From Pseudomonadota bacterium (GTDB taxonomy: Bacteria; Pseudomonadota; Alphaproteobacteria; Acetobacterales; Acetobacteraceae), in the NCBI GenBank assembly GCA_021782435.1, contig JAJXVA010000004.1:1-32310 (forward strand): a DNA stretch of 32,310 nt, written 5' to 3'. Positions within the stretch are counted from its first letter, which is position 1. Each line of letters starts with the position of its first letter. Of this stretch, positions 1 through 8,342 are shown one piece after another. Both the position numbers and the translations under genes were made by a program. The notes beneath the pieces were generated by a model. The model searched no databases. It was given only the letters and a program-made list of their open reading frames with translations, and was not told the origin of the DNA.

Positions 1-95
1 CCGCGATGGATGAGCGTCGCCGCCATCGTCGCGGCCATCGCGGCGCGTTCCTCCGGGTCACCGGGCGGCCCCAGCAATCCTGCGATCCCGCACAT
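1..95 (-). CDS. Asparagine synthetase-like class II glutamine amidotransferase, N-terminal fragment (runs off window)
   Basis: The reverse complement of bases 1-95 reads MCGIAGLLG at its start and ends in LIHRG at the window edge. Asparagine synthetase (AsnB-type) and related class II glutamine amidotransferases begin this way: Cys2 after removal of Met1 is the nucleophile that releases ammonia from glutamine, and a conserved HRGPD segment follows about 30 residues later. A GGGGG run lies shortly upstream of the ATG as a ribosome binding site. The gene is missing from the ORF track because it is cut. With only 31 residues I cannot separate true AsnB from paralogues used in exopolysaccharide or lasso-peptide clusters. 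It is divergent from the riboflavin operon. Confidence 0.8.
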   Translation of the reverse strand, partial: MCGIAGLLGPPGDPEERAAMAATMAATLIHR

Positions 96-395
96 CCCGA
101 CATCCCCCAAAGGCTGACCCGGAGACCAGCACCGAGCCCAGTTCCGGCGCGCAGCCCGGACGTAGCCCGAATGCGCCCGTCGTGGCAAGCGATGCCCGCA
201 TTCTACTGTCGGATCGCGGCCGCCAGGCATGCCACCATGGCGGCTGCCAAGGCCCTGAGCGCCGACACTGGTCGGCCAGTATGATTCCATTGGCTTCCTC
301 AGGCGCGACCTGCCCGATATGCCGGGGTTCGAGACGCAAGCCTGCCTAAGTGTGGGCGCGGACCGGGTTTGGTATCTGCAACGGCGCGAGGGTTG
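96..395. other. Divergent intergenic region between asnB-like gene and ribE
   Basis: This 300-bp gap must hold the promoters for both divergent genes. ORFs in the track here have no recognisable product and overlap the asnB-like start, so I treat them as shadows. A small inverted repeat GCCGCCA...TGGCGGC lies near 229-254. I looked for the conserved FMN riboswitch (RFN) core upstream of ribE and did not see it. No ribD is present in this gap. Confidence 0.5.
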
Positions 396-1010
396 ATGTT
401 CACCGGGATTGTGACAGGGATTGGCACCGTGCGCGCGGTGCGACCGATTGGCCAGGGACGGGATGCGCGATTCGAGATCGCAACGCCTTGGAGCTCTGAC
501 GAAGCGGTTGCGATTGGCGCCTCGGTGTGTTGCGCGGGGTGCTGCCTGACGGTGATCGCGCGCGAGGCCTGGGGGTTTGCCGCCGAGGTATCGGCCGAGA
601 CGCTGGCGCGCACCACGCTGGGCGGCTGGCGCGAGGGCACGCAACTGAACCTGGAACGGGCGTTGCGGCTCGGCGACGAACTGGGCGGGCACGTGGTTTC
701 CGGCCATGTGGACGGGGTCGCGACGCTGGTTTCGGCGGTCGGCGAAAACGGGTCGCGTCGCCTGGCGTTGGAAGCGCCGCCGGCGCTCGCGCGGTTCATC
801 GCGGAAAAAGGTTCGGTGGCACTCGATGGGGTTTCCCTGACGGTGAATGCGGTGGCGGGGACGAGGTTCGGCGTGAACATCATTCCCCACACCGATGCCG
901 CCACCACGTTCCATCACCGTAAGCCGGGCGATGCGCTGAACCTGGAAATCGATACGCTGGCGCGCTATGTGGCGCGGCTTGCCGACACCGCGGAGTGGAG
1001 TGCGCCGTGA
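396..1010 (+). CDS. ribE: Riboflavin synthase alpha chain
   Basis: Dismutates two 6,7-dimethyl-8-ribityllumazine molecules into riboflavin, the last step of riboflavin synthesis in the cytosol. The 204-residue product starts MFTGIV, the invariant start of the family, so I use the ATG at 396 and not the TTG at 369 in the track. Two lumazine-binding beta-barrel repeats are visible, each with a G..LTV-type segment (CCLTVIA near residue 50, VSLTVNAV near 150), plus SGHVDG at the start of the second half. Family length is about 200-215 residues. It is the first gene of ribE-ribBX-ribH-nusB-thiL, and its stop overlaps the GTG of the next gene. The partner deaminase/reductase gene ribD is not in the window. 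Confidence 0.95.
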   Translation: MFTGIVTGIGTVRAVRPIGQGRDARFEIATPWSSDEAVAIGASVCCAGCCLTVIAREAWGFAAEVSAETLARTTLGGWREGTQLNLERALRLGDELGGHVVSGHVDGVATLVSAVGENGSRRLALEAPPALARFIAEKGSVALDGVSLTVNAVAGTRFGVNIIPHTDAATTFHHRKPGDALNLEIDTLARYVARLADTAEWSAP

Positions 1011-2167
1011 CCACCGAGGATCTTCATAGCTGTATTTCGCCAGCCGAAACCCTGATCGACGAAGCGCGCGCCGGGAGGATGGTGATCCTGGTCGATGACG
1101 AGGACCGGGAAAACGAGGGCGATCTGGTGCTTCCGGCGCAATTCGCGACGCCGGATGCGATAAACTTCATGGCGCGCCACGCCCGCGGGCTGATTTGCCT
1201 GGCCCTGCCGCGCGAGCGGGTGGCGTTTCTGGGGCTTTCACTGATGAGCCCTGCCAACGGATCGCGTCACGAAACCGCGTTCACGGTTTCGATCGAGGCC
1301 CGTGAGGGGGTTTCGACCGGGATTTCCGCCGCCGACCGCGCGCGCACCATCGCCGCGGCGATCAACCCGACCGGACGACCCGAGGATATCGTGACGCCCG
1401 GCCATGTGTTTCCGCTGCTGGCGCGCGATGGCGGCACCCTGGTGCGCGCCGGGCATACCGAGGCGGCGGTGGATATCGCGCGGCTGGCGGGGCTGAACCC
1501 GGCCGGCGTGATCTGCGAAATCATGAACGAGGATGGCAGCATGGCGCGGCTGCCGGAACTCGCTCGGTTCGCGCGGGAACACCGGGTGAAGCTGGGCACG
1601 ATCGCCGATCTGATAGCGCATCGGCGGCGAACCGAGAAACTGGTGCGCCGCGTGACCGAAACCCGCTTCAGCGACCCGGAGACCGGAACCTGGCGGATGC
1701 TGGTTTACGCGACCGAGCTTATTCCATATTGCGAGCATATCGTCCTGATGAAGGGTGACGTCGCGGATGGCGCGCCCGTTCTGACCCGGATGCACGCGGT
1801 GAACGTGGTGGAAAGCCTGATGCAGGCCCCCTCGGCCGAGACATTTCGTGGGGCGCTGCGCATGATCGCCGAGGCCGGGCGCGGGGTCCTGGTCATTCTA
1901 CGCGAATGGCGACCGACCCACTACTCCGACCTGGTGGCGCAGCACGCGCGCACCGGCAAGCGTGTGCGTGACGTGCGCGACAACGGCGTCGGCGCGCAAA
2001 TTCTCGCGGATCTCGAGATACGCAAGCTGATTTTGCTGACTAATTCCCGCCATCACGTGATCGGACTGGATGGCTTCGGGCTGGAGGTGGTCGAGGAACG
2101 TGAGGTGCCCCTGCCCCGCCTCAGGGATACGGAAGCCGGCCAAAGCCCCGGAAAGAATGCGGCATGA
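1007..2167 (+). CDS. ribBX: 3,4-dihydroxy-2-butanone 4-phosphate synthase with degenerate GTP cyclohydrolase II domain (RibBX type)
   Basis: The N-terminal half (about residues 10-205) is a complete DHBP synthase, making the four-carbon unit of lumazine from ribulose 5-phosphate: the acidic metal site [11 protein letters not shown], the GHVFPLLA and GHTEAAVD segments and NEDGSMAR are all present. The C-terminal half (about 215-375) aligns with GTP cyclohydrolase II but lacks its zinc cysteines: the ECLTGD...RCDCG region of RibA is replaced by [10 protein letters not shown], with no cysteines. Such proteins are known in Proteobacteria as RibBX and lack GCHII activity, so a separate RibA is expected elsewhere. 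I chose the GTG at 1007, in a GTGA overlap with the ribE stop; the track's GTG at 995 would add four residues. The gene overlaps ribH by an ATGA. Confidence 0.92.
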   Translation: MTTEDLHSCISPAETLIDEARAGRMVILVDDEDRENEGDLVLPAQFATPDAINFMARHARGLICLALPRERVAFLGLSLMSPANGSRHETAFTVSIEAREGVSTGISAADRARTIAAAINPTGRPEDIVTPGHVFPLLARDGGTLVRAGHTEAAVDIARLAGLNPAGVICEIMNEDGSMARLPELARFAREHRVKLGTIADLIAHRRRTEKLVRRVTETRFSDPETGTWRMLVYATELIPYCEHIVLMKGDVADGAPVLTRMHAVNVVESLMQAPSAETFRGALRMIAEAGRGVLVILREWRPTHYSDLVAQHARTGKRVRDVRDNGVGAQILADLEIRKLILLTNSRHHVIGLDGFGLEVVEEREVPLPRLRDTEAGQSPGKNAA

Positions 2168-2664
2168 GCAGCAAGGACGCGCCAAAACCCAAGCCCCCCG
2201 CCCTGGTGGGCGGTGCGCCACCGCGGGTGCTGATCATCCAGGCGCCTTATTATGCGGATATCGTGGCCGGCCTGCGGGAGGGGGCGACCGCTATTCTGCG
2301 TGACGCGGGCGCGCCGTTCGATGTGATGGATGTCGCCGGCGCATTTGAACTGGCGCCGGCGATCCGCCTGATCGTCGGACAGGATCGTCATGGCTACGCG
2401 GGGTATGTCGCGCTGGGTTGCGTGATCCGCGGCGAGACCGACCATTACGACTTCATTTGCGCGGCCGCGATGCAGGGCCTGATGCAGGTTTCCTTGGACC
2501 ATGGCCTGGCTTTGGGCGCAGGATTGCTGACCGTGGACAGCCTGGCGCAGGCCTGGGCACGGGCCGGCGCGGATGGGCACAACAAGGGTGCGGAAGCCGC
2601 GGTGGCATGCCTGAAACAAATCAATGTGGCGCGCCGCCACGCGGTGGGGTTGCATGGCGGCTGA
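2164..2664 (+). CDS. ribH: 6,7-dimethyl-8-ribityllumazine synthase
   Basis: Condenses the RibB product with 5-amino-6-ribitylaminouracil to give lumazine, the substrate of RibE. The 166-residue protein shows the family landmarks in order: the phosphate/substrate segment GAFELAPAI near residue 59, then GCVIRGETDHYDF with the catalytic His, and a TVDS..QAW.RAG segment followed by NKGAEAA. Family members are usually 150-170 residues, so it is full length. The ATG overlaps the ribBX stop as ATGA, implying translational coupling, and the 3' end overlaps nusB by 11 nt. The first 18 residues are Pro/Lys-rich and probably disordered. Confidence 0.95.
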   Translation: MSSKDAPKPKPPALVGGAPPRVLIIQAPYYADIVAGLREGATAILRDAGAPFDVMDVAGAFELAPAIRLIVGQDRHGYAGYVALGCVIRGETDHYDFICAAAMQGLMQVSLDHGLALGAGLLTVDSLAQAWARAGADGHNKGAEAAVACLKQINVARRHAVGLHGG

Positions 2665-3160
2665 TACACACAAACGACCGGGCGGACGCCCGCGCACCGC
2701 GAGCCGGGTGGCGGCGGTGCAGGCCTTGTTTCAAGGCGAACAGGCCGAGGAGAGCGTGGAAGTCGTTATCGACCAGTTCGTGCGCCACCGTCTGCCGGCA
2801 ACGCCCGGCGCCGACCCTGCCGAGGACTACGAGGCCGGACGGGTGCCTGCCGCCGAAGCGCGGCTGTTCGCGCGCATCGTGCGGGAAGCCGTGCGGACAC
2901 AGGAGACGATCGACACCCATCTGATGGAAATTCTGCCGGTGGATTGGCCACTGAACCGGCTCGACCCGGTGTTGCGCGCCTTGCTGCGCGCCGGTGGGAC
3001 TGAACTGGCCATGACCGACGGACCGCCAGCCAAGGTGGTGATCAACGAATACCTGGACGTGGCCCACGGATTTTTCTCTGGCGAGGAGCCAAGGCTTGCC
3101 AATGGCGTGCTCAACCGGCTGGCGCGCATTCTGCGCGCCGGTGAATTCGAGCCGGAGTAG
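2654..3160 (+). CDS. nusB: Transcription antitermination factor NusB
   Basis: All-helical RNA-binding protein that pairs with NusE/S10 at boxA to promote antitermination of rRNA operons. Family landmarks: R.AAVQALFQGE near the N-terminus, and the C-terminal run EILPVDWPLNRLDPVLRALLR, then ELA, VVINEYLDVAH and NGVLNRLARI. I start at the ATG at 2654 (168 residues) because the extra N-terminal residues of the track ORF come from the ribH frame. A short basic, Arg/Pro-rich leader precedes the NusB fold. ribH-nusB-thiL linkage is common in Proteobacteria. Confidence 0.93.
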   Translation: MAADTHKRPGGRPRTASRVAAVQALFQGEQAEESVEVVIDQFVRHRLPATPGADPAEDYEAGRVPAAEARLFARIVREAVRTQETIDTHLMEILPVDWPLNRLDPVLRALLRAGGTELAMTDGPPAKVVINEYLDVAHGFFSGEEPRLANGVLNRLARILRAGEFEPE

Positions 3161-3178
3161 CGGCCTCCCCGCGCCACC

Positions 3179-4111
3179 ATGAAATTGCCATCGGAATTCG
3201 ACCGGATCGCCCGGTATTTTCGTCCCCTGGCCCGACCCGAAGCCCGCAACCTGGCAGATGACGCGGCGGTAATTCCCCCGCTACCGGGCCGTGAGCTGGT
3301 GATTTCGACCGACGTGATGAACGAAGGCGTGCATTTCCTGCCGGGCACCCCGGCAGGGTTGCTGGCGCGGAAATTGATGCGGGTCAACCTGTCGGATCTG
3401 GCGGCAATGGGGGCGGAACCTTTCGGCTATCTGCTGACGCTGGCGGTGCCCGGACCAACCCCCGATGCCTGGTTCGCAGGCTTCGCGCAGGGTCTGGCGG
3501 AGGAACAGGCGCGCTTCGGGCTGCGCTTGCTGGGCGGAGATTCGACGTCCACGTCGCAAGACATCAGCCTCGGCCTCACTGTTCTGGGCACGACGCCGAT
3601 TTGCGGCGCCATAGGCCGCGACGGAGCACGCCCCGGTGATGGGCTGTGGGTCAGCGGAACGCTCGGCGACGCAGCCCTGGGTTTGGCGGCCAAACGCGGC
3701 AGATTGCCGGACCCGGACGGAGTGCTCGTGGCCCGGTACGACCTGCCCACCCCCCGGTTGGGACTCGCCGACGGGCTGGCCAGTGCCGCCATCGATATCT
3801 CGGACGGTATCCTGGCGGACCTTGCCCATATCTGCCGCGCCAGCAACGTGGGCGCGCGCGTGGACCGCGGCCTGCTGCCGTTGTCCGCCCCAGGGCGCGC
3901 CGCCGGACCCGCCTGGCGAGATTTGGCCCTGACCGGAGGTGATGACTACGAATTATTGATGGCGGTGCCTGCGCCAGCGGAAGCCGCCCTGCGGGACCGC
4001 GCCAAGGTCCTGAATGTGACGGTGACCCGGATTGGCGAAATCATCGCCGGCACGCCCGAGATCTACGAGGGGACAGCGGTTTTGGAGCCGCTCGGGTTCA
4101 GTCACTTTTGA
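3179..4111 (+). CDS. thiL: Thiamine-monophosphate kinase
   Basis: Phosphorylates thiamine phosphate with ATP to thiamine diphosphate, the active cofactor. The 310-residue PurM-like protein shows the metal-binding DDAAVI near residue 28, STDVMNEGVHF, RVNLSDLAAMGA, LLGGDST, then DISDGILADL and GGDDYELL in the C-terminal half, all in the order expected for ThiL. The ATG at 3179 lies 18 nt after the nusB stop, so it is probably in the same transcript. It ends the operon: a short hairpin (GCCC AAAT GGGC at 4178-4189) follows, then a long non-coding gap. Confidence 0.95.
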   Translation: MKLPSEFDRIARYFRPLARPEARNLADDAAVIPPLPGRELVISTDVMNEGVHFLPGTPAGLLARKLMRVNLSDLAAMGAEPFGYLLTLAVPGPTPDAWFAGFAQGLAEEQARFGLRLLGGDSTSTSQDISLGLTVLGTTPICGAIGRDGARPGDGLWVSGTLGDAALGLAAKRGRLPDPDGVLVARYDLPTPRLGLADGLASAAIDISDGILADLAHICRASNVGARVDRGLLPLSAPGRAAGPAWRDLALTGGDDYELLMAVPAPAEAALRDRAKVLNVTVTRIGEIIAGTPEIYEGTAVLEPLGFSHF

Positions 4112-4452
4112 CGACCGCCAGCAGGGGACGCCGCGCCGCGCGAGCACAGGCCCTCGGGGCGCGGCGGCTGGAGCCCAGCCCAAATGGGCGCATCACGGGC
4201 GGTGTGGCTTCGCCAAGCCCTGGCATCCCGGCGCGCGGCCGTGGGGCAAAGCCCGACCGGCCCCGATAGGGGGGGCTCACAGCACGGGCGAACCGCGGCG
4301 CCACCAGGACGAGCCGTCTTTTCCATCGAGGGGTGCCGCCAGGCCATGCATTTGCTCGAGGCGACCGGAAAATCGTGCCTGCGGGTGGTTCCAAACAATG
4401 ACCCGAGCGCGCTAGCGTCGGACCGGAAGCACGTATTGAGAGGACCGGATCC
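4112..4452 (+). other. Non-coding gap between thiL and the S53 protease gene
   Basis: Track ORFs here are Arg/Ala/Pro-rich and look like shadows of high-GC sequence. A short hairpin at 4178-4189 follows thiL. The last part holds the ribosome binding site of the next gene, AGAGGA at about 4439-4444. I cannot assign a convincing promoter. Confidence 0.45.
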
Positions 4453-6069
4453 ATGCGTTTGAACTCGCGGCTTGCTGCGGCCTTGGCGGTGGCCAGCACC
4501 ATGATGACGGCGTTGCCCGCGCTCGCGGCGACGCGGATTACCGAGGCGGCGATCCCCGCGCCGGTAGCGGCTGGACAGTTGGCGCCGGCCGGACGGATGG
4601 CGGCGGATACCGTGATGGCGGTTTCGGTTTCCCTGCCGGTGCGCCATCCGGCCGCGCGGGATGCCATGCTGCGCGCCATCTATGACCCAGCCAGCGCCAA
4701 TTACCGGCACTTTCTGACGGTTGCGCAATATGCCGCACAGTTTGGACCGACCAAGGCCGACTTTGCCGCGGCCGCCGACTATTTCCGCAGCATGGGGCTG
4801 ACCGTGGATGACAGCGCCGCCAACCGGTCGTTACTGAAGTTGACGGGTCGCGCGGCCGATATCGAGCGTGCGTTTCATGTGACCATGAATTATTACCAGC
4901 ATCCGACCGAGCACCGCCTGTTCTTCGCGGCCGACCGGACGCCGAGCGTGGACACCAACGTCAGGCTGCTGGATGTGATAGGACTGGATAACTACCAGTT
5001 GCCGCAGCCGCGCCTGATCCGCCCGCAGGAAACGGCAATGGGTGCGCGCACCACCGGCTCCGGTCCGAATGGCGCGTTTTTGGGCAGCGACATGCGGGCC
5101 GCGTATTACGGCCGTGGTACGCTGACCGGCGCCGGGCAGACCGTGGGGTTGATGGAACTGGCCGGCTACAATCTGACCAGTGTGCAGACCTATTTCAGCA
5201 AGGTTGGGCAACCACTGAATGTGCCGGTGACCGGCATTGCCACAGACAGCGCGCCGCTGGGCTGCACCGGCAGCTGCGACGATAGCGAGCAGGCGCTGGA
5301 CATCGAATACACGATCTCGATGGCGCCGGGCCTTGCCGGGGTCGAGGTTTATGTCGGCAACAACGCCGAGGACGTCTTGAATTCGCAGGTTTCCCGCGAT
5401 ACCAGCCAGATCGTCAGCACCTCCTGGGGCTGGAATGAAAAATTCACGACAGATGACAATATTTTCAAGGAAATGGCCTTGCAGGGCCAGACCAACCTGA
5501 CCGCGAGTGGCGACTATTCGAGCTTGCTGGCCAGCGGCCCCTGGCCGGAGGAGGACGCCAACATCACCGCGGTCGGTGGCACCGACCTGGTGACCAACGG
5601 CCCGGGTGGTACTTGGAAAAGCGAAACCGGCTGGTCGAGCAGCGCGGGTGGGCCCTCGGTCGACAAGACCATTCTGATCGAGCCCTATCAGTTGCCGTAT
5701 ATCAACACCGCCAATGGCGGATCCACCACGTTGCGTAACGTGCCGGACGTAGCGGCACAGGCGAATATCAACATGTATTACTGCGCCAATTCCGGCTGCG
5801 GCGTTGCCGGTGGCACCAGCTTCGCCTCGCCGATGTGGGCGGGGTTCGTGGCATTGGCCAATCAACAGGCTGCCAGCGAGGGCCATGGCCCGGCCGGATG
5901 GATCAATCCCATCCTGTACCAGTACGGCAACACCAAATACTATAAATTCCTGTTCCATGATGAAACTTCCGGCAAGAGCGGCAAGTTCACATGCACGACG
6001 AATTATGATCTCGTCACCGGGCTCGGCTCGCCCAGCACCGACATGATCAAGTTGCTGTCCCGCTACTAG
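4453..6069 (+). CDS. Secreted S53 family (sedolisin/pro-kumamolisin) acid serine-carboxyl peptidase
   Basis: Exported endopeptidase of the sedolisin family, whose members work at low pH with a Ser-Glu-Asp triad. A signal peptide ends near ALAA at residue 25. A pro-domain (about 45-190) contains the typical YRHFLTVAQYAAQFGP segment, followed by a catalytic domain (about 205-538). The catalytic residues are visible: Glu279 and Asp283 in SEQALDIEY, oxyanion Asp354 in ASGD, nucleophile Ser456 in GGTSFASP. NYDLVTGLGSP near the C-terminus fits the calcium site. The ATG has a good AGAGGA site 8 nt upstream. At 538 residues it is of normal length. Together with the permease downstream it fits protein scavenging in an acidic habitat, which is inference. 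Confidence 0.95.
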   Translation: MRLNSRLAAALAVASTMMTALPALAATRITEAAIPAPVAAGQLAPAGRMAADTVMAVSVSLPVRHPAARDAMLRAIYDPASANYRHFLTVAQYAAQFGPTKADFAAAADYFRSMGLTVDDSAANRSLLKLTGRAADIERAFHVTMNYYQHPTEHRLFFAADRTPSVDTNVRLLDVIGLDNYQLPQPRLIRPQETAMGARTTGSGPNGAFLGSDMRAAYYGRGTLTGAGQTVGLMELAGYNLTSVQTYFSKVGQPLNVPVTGIATDSAPLGCTGSCDDSEQALDIEYTISMAPGLAGVEVYVGNNAEDVLNSQVSRDTSQIVSTSWGWNEKFTTDDNIFKEMALQGQTNLTASGDYSSLLASGPWPEEDANITAVGGTDLVTNGPGGTWKSETGWSSSAGGPSVDKTILIEPYQLPYINTANGGSTTLRNVPDVAAQANINMYYCANSGCGVAGGTSFASPMWAGFVALANQQAASEGHGPAGWINPILYQYGNTKYYKFLFHDETSGKSGKFTCTTNYDLVTGLGSPSTDMIKLLSRY

Positions 6070-6132
6070 AATGAGACCGGCGTAGACAAACTCGTCGGGG
6101 TCGTTCCTTCAACGAGAAAACAAATGGCTGAA

Positions 6133-6166
6133 GTCTGCCCGGGGTTTCGATCAAACTCGGGCAGAC
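6133..6166 (+). terminator. Hairpin downstream of the S53 protease gene
   Basis: GTCTGCCCG near 6133 pairs with CGGGCAGAC ending at 6166, and the stem extends inward as GTTT/AAAC around a short loop. It starts about 64 nt after the protease stop. There is no T-run after the stem, so termination is likely but not certain. Confidence 0.6.
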
Positions 6167-6181
6167 CCCCTGAATGTGTCG

Positions 6182-6209
6182 CCAGGTCGGTCCTGGTTAA
6201 TTCTGGTTA
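6182..6209 (+). promoter_or_regulatory. Inverted and direct repeats upstream of the amino acid permease
   Basis: CCAGG-N5-CCTGG (6182-6196) overlaps two copies of TGGTTA whose starts are 10 bp apart (6194 and 6204), one helical turn. The site lies about 136 bp before the permease start. It looks like a possible operator, but no regulator can be assigned. The spacing does not match the CtrA box TTAA-N7-TTAA. Confidence 0.25.
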
Positions 6210-6344
6210 GGATCGGCTGGATCTGCCTCGCGTGATCGGCGGCACGGGTGCCCACGCCGGGCTCAGCCTTTTGCGCCGCCGGGTGGTCGTAGCCGGCGGC
6301 GCCGTGCCCTTGCACCCGCTCGATGCGCCCGGCAGTGTTGGCGG

Positions 6345-7775
6345 ATGGCCCCGCCGGAACCGGAGACCCAGCAACACGATCTGCGCCGCGTATTGCGGTT
6401 GCCCGACCTGGTGGCAATGCAGGTATTGCTGGTGTTTGGCGCCACCTGGGTCGGCGCTGCGGGGCGGGCCGGGTCCGGCCATGTGGTGCTGTGGCTTGCC
6501 GCCATAATTCTGTTCTTCGTGCCGATCGGGCTTGTCGTCGGGTTTTGTGCCAATATCTGGCCCGAGGAAGGTGGGGTCTATCAATGGACCAAGCATATGC
6601 TGGGTCCATTTGCCGGGTTCACCGCGGCATGGAATTTCGGCATGTGGGCCGTGCTGCTGATTGCCGGGCTGGGCATGCAGATTGCCGCCACCCTGCGCTA
6701 CGCGCTGGGTACGGACGGCGCCTGGATGGAGACGAGCCGATGGTTCGTGACCGCGCTCAGCAGCCTGCTACTGGTTTTACTCTTTCTGATAAATCTTGTC
6801 GGGTTTCGTTACGGGAAATGGGTCGCGCATTTCGGCACCGCGGTCACGTTGCTGGTGGTCGGGGTCGCCGCCAGCCTGCTGTTCGTTCATCCGGGCGCGA
6901 CGCCTGTGCACCCGCATGTTTCTCCGCAACCGGCTTTTGGTCTGGCGATGGCCGGGTCGCTGCTCGTCTCGGTCAACCTGTTTTCCAAGCTCTCGTTTTA
7001 CGGACTTTCCGGGCTGGAACAGGTAGCCGTATTCGCCGGCGAAATGCGCGACCCCCGACGCAATATCATTCGTTCGGCCATTCTTGCCGCACCGTTGATC
7101 GGCTTGCTCTACATTATCACCACGGGCGCGCTGCTGACCTACACCAAGGCCGCCGAAATCGATCTCACCGGCCCTATTCCGCAATTGCTGGGCACGACGC
7201 TCGGCGCAGGGTCGAGGGTAGCGGCGCTGGTCGGAACCGTCGTCAATCTGGCGTTCGGTATGTTCCTGATCGCGCAATATGCGACCATACTTGCCGAGAC
7301 CAGCCGTCTGCCGATGGTGGCGGCGTGGGACCATCTGTTTCCACAGGCCTTTACCCGATTGCACCGGCGCTTCGGTACCCCGGTGCTCGCCTTATGCACG
7401 GTATGCGGCCTGGCATTCCTCACCAACCTGTTCGCGATGTGGGGCGCCGGCGACGCGGAGGCTTTCCAGATAATCTCTTGCGCCGCGAATGATTGCTACG
7501 CCTTGTATTACGTCGCCATGTTCCTGGTGCCTTTGGTCGCCGGCACCCGGCTGGCCCGCTGGCCCGGCCCTCGCCCTGGATGGCCACTGAAGCTGGCCGC
7601 GCTATCGGGCCTTGGCGTCACGCTGTTGAGCTTCGCCTTTAATCTCACTCCGATCGTCAGCGTCGACAGTGTCGCCGTGTTCGCCGGCAAAATCCTGGTG
7701 TTGTTCCTATTCGTCAACGCGGCAGGTGCCGCCATCTACTTTCGCGGGAGTCGGTCAAAATCGGCGGTGACTTGA
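6345..7775 (+). CDS. APC superfamily amino acid permease
   Basis: Predicted inner-membrane secondary transporter of 476 residues, with about 12 hydrophobic segments starting near residue 20. The motif NIWPEEGGVYQW resembles the P.EGG.Y.W sequence of amino acid/polyamine/organocation transporters, and the loop GEMRDPRRNIIRS is the conserved E...P.R.I..A region after the fifth to sixth helices. The substrate cannot be inferred. The start is the ATG at 6345; only a weak GGCGG lies before it. The long overlapping track ORF at 6323-7492 is a frame shadow. Following a secreted protease, import of released amino acids is a reasonable but unproven role. Confidence 0.88.
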   Translation: MAPPEPETQQHDLRRVLRLPDLVAMQVLLVFGATWVGAAGRAGSGHVVLWLAAIILFFVPIGLVVGFCANIWPEEGGVYQWTKHMLGPFAGFTAAWNFGMWAVLLIAGLGMQIAATLRYALGTDGAWMETSRWFVTALSSLLLVLLFLINLVGFRYGKWVAHFGTAVTLLVVGVAASLLFVHPGATPVHPHVSPQPAFGLAMAGSLLVSVNLFSKLSFYGLSGLEQVAVFAGEMRDPRRNIIRSAILAAPLIGLLYIITTGALLTYTKAAEIDLTGPIPQLLGTTLGAGSRVAALVGTVVNLAFGMFLIAQYATILAETSRLPMVAAWDHLFPQAFTRLHRRFGTPVLALCTVCGLAFLTNLFAMWGAGDAEAFQIISCAANDCYALYYVAMFLVPLVAGTRLARWPGPRPGWPLKLAALSGLGVTLLSFAFNLTPIVSVDSVAVFAGKILVLFLFVNAAGAAIYFRGSRSKSAVT

Positions 7776-8342
7776 GGCAAGTCACGACGCGGGGCAGTCG
7801 ATTTCGTTAGCGTGCCGACGTTGACCCGACATGACGATCCCCGCGCCGCTTTCTGCCCACAACTGTCGTATCGCGCCAGCTTGGTTGGCGAAGCGCGCCG
7901 CGCCTGCCACGGATGGTGTTCCGTGACTTTCGATCAGGACAATCGGCCTGATAAGGCAGTTCAGTATCAGACCTCGGACACGGCTTGCGTTACGGTTCGG
8001 GAGCCGGAACGTAACCTGCCGGTTCAGGGCCTCGCAAGCATCTCGGGCAAGCGTCTTCAGATTAGTCTGCCTCGGACGGAATCTGAGGTCCCGGCACGCC
8101 CCTGTGTTGTGCTTCAAAAGACTCCGGCTGGTGCCGGGGGTCATTCATGGCGCATCGACGGGGGCGCATCGCCGGGGGGGGCATCGCCGGGGGGCATCGA
8201 CGGGGGCAATCGTATGCGCAGAGCCGCCATAACCGGGTGTTGCCTGCATCAGACGCGTGAGGCCGAGCCGCCAATGCCTTTGACGCGGGTCGTTCCGTGC
8301 TGCCAGTCGGTGTGACAGGCTGCCCGTTCGCCGCGCTCGGCG
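7776..8342. other. 567-bp convergent intergenic region with no recognised gene
   Basis: Lies between the ends of the permease (plus) and the ctrA-like gene (minus). The track gives opposing ORFs at 7812-8315 (plus, GTG start, 167 aa) and 7782-8144 (minus, 120 aa). I recognise neither, and neither has a clear ribosome binding site or fold. The left two thirds looks less codon-biased than its neighbours. The right third holds a GC-rich tandem repeat. It may be a decayed gene or plain spacer. A small hairpin CGCCG-CGCT-CGGCG (8329-8342) directly follows the ctrA-like stop. Confidence 0.4.
8152..8207. repeat. Four-copy GC-rich tandem repeat, unit GCATCGMCGGGGG(n)
   Basis: Four units of 13-15 bp follow one another: GCATCGACGGGGGC, GCATCGCCGGGGGGG, GCATCGCCGGGGG, GCATCGACGGGGGC. 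The sixth to seventh positions alternate A-C-C-A and the length varies only in the G-run, the pattern expected from polymerase slippage. It lies in the convergent gap and is not clearly part of any gene. Confidence 0.85.

Noticed and set aside
96-395. FMN riboswitch upstream of ribE
   Set aside because: I looked for the conserved RFN core segments and did not find them. The divergent spacer shows only short inverted repeats.
6194-6209. CtrA binding site upstream of the permease
   Set aside because: TTAA and TTAG are separated by six bases, not seven, and the second half-site is imperfect.
6323-7492. 389-aa plus-strand ORF overlapping the amino acid permease
   Set aside because: Arg/Ala/Gly-rich frame shadow. 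The 6345-7775 frame encodes a clear membrane transporter.
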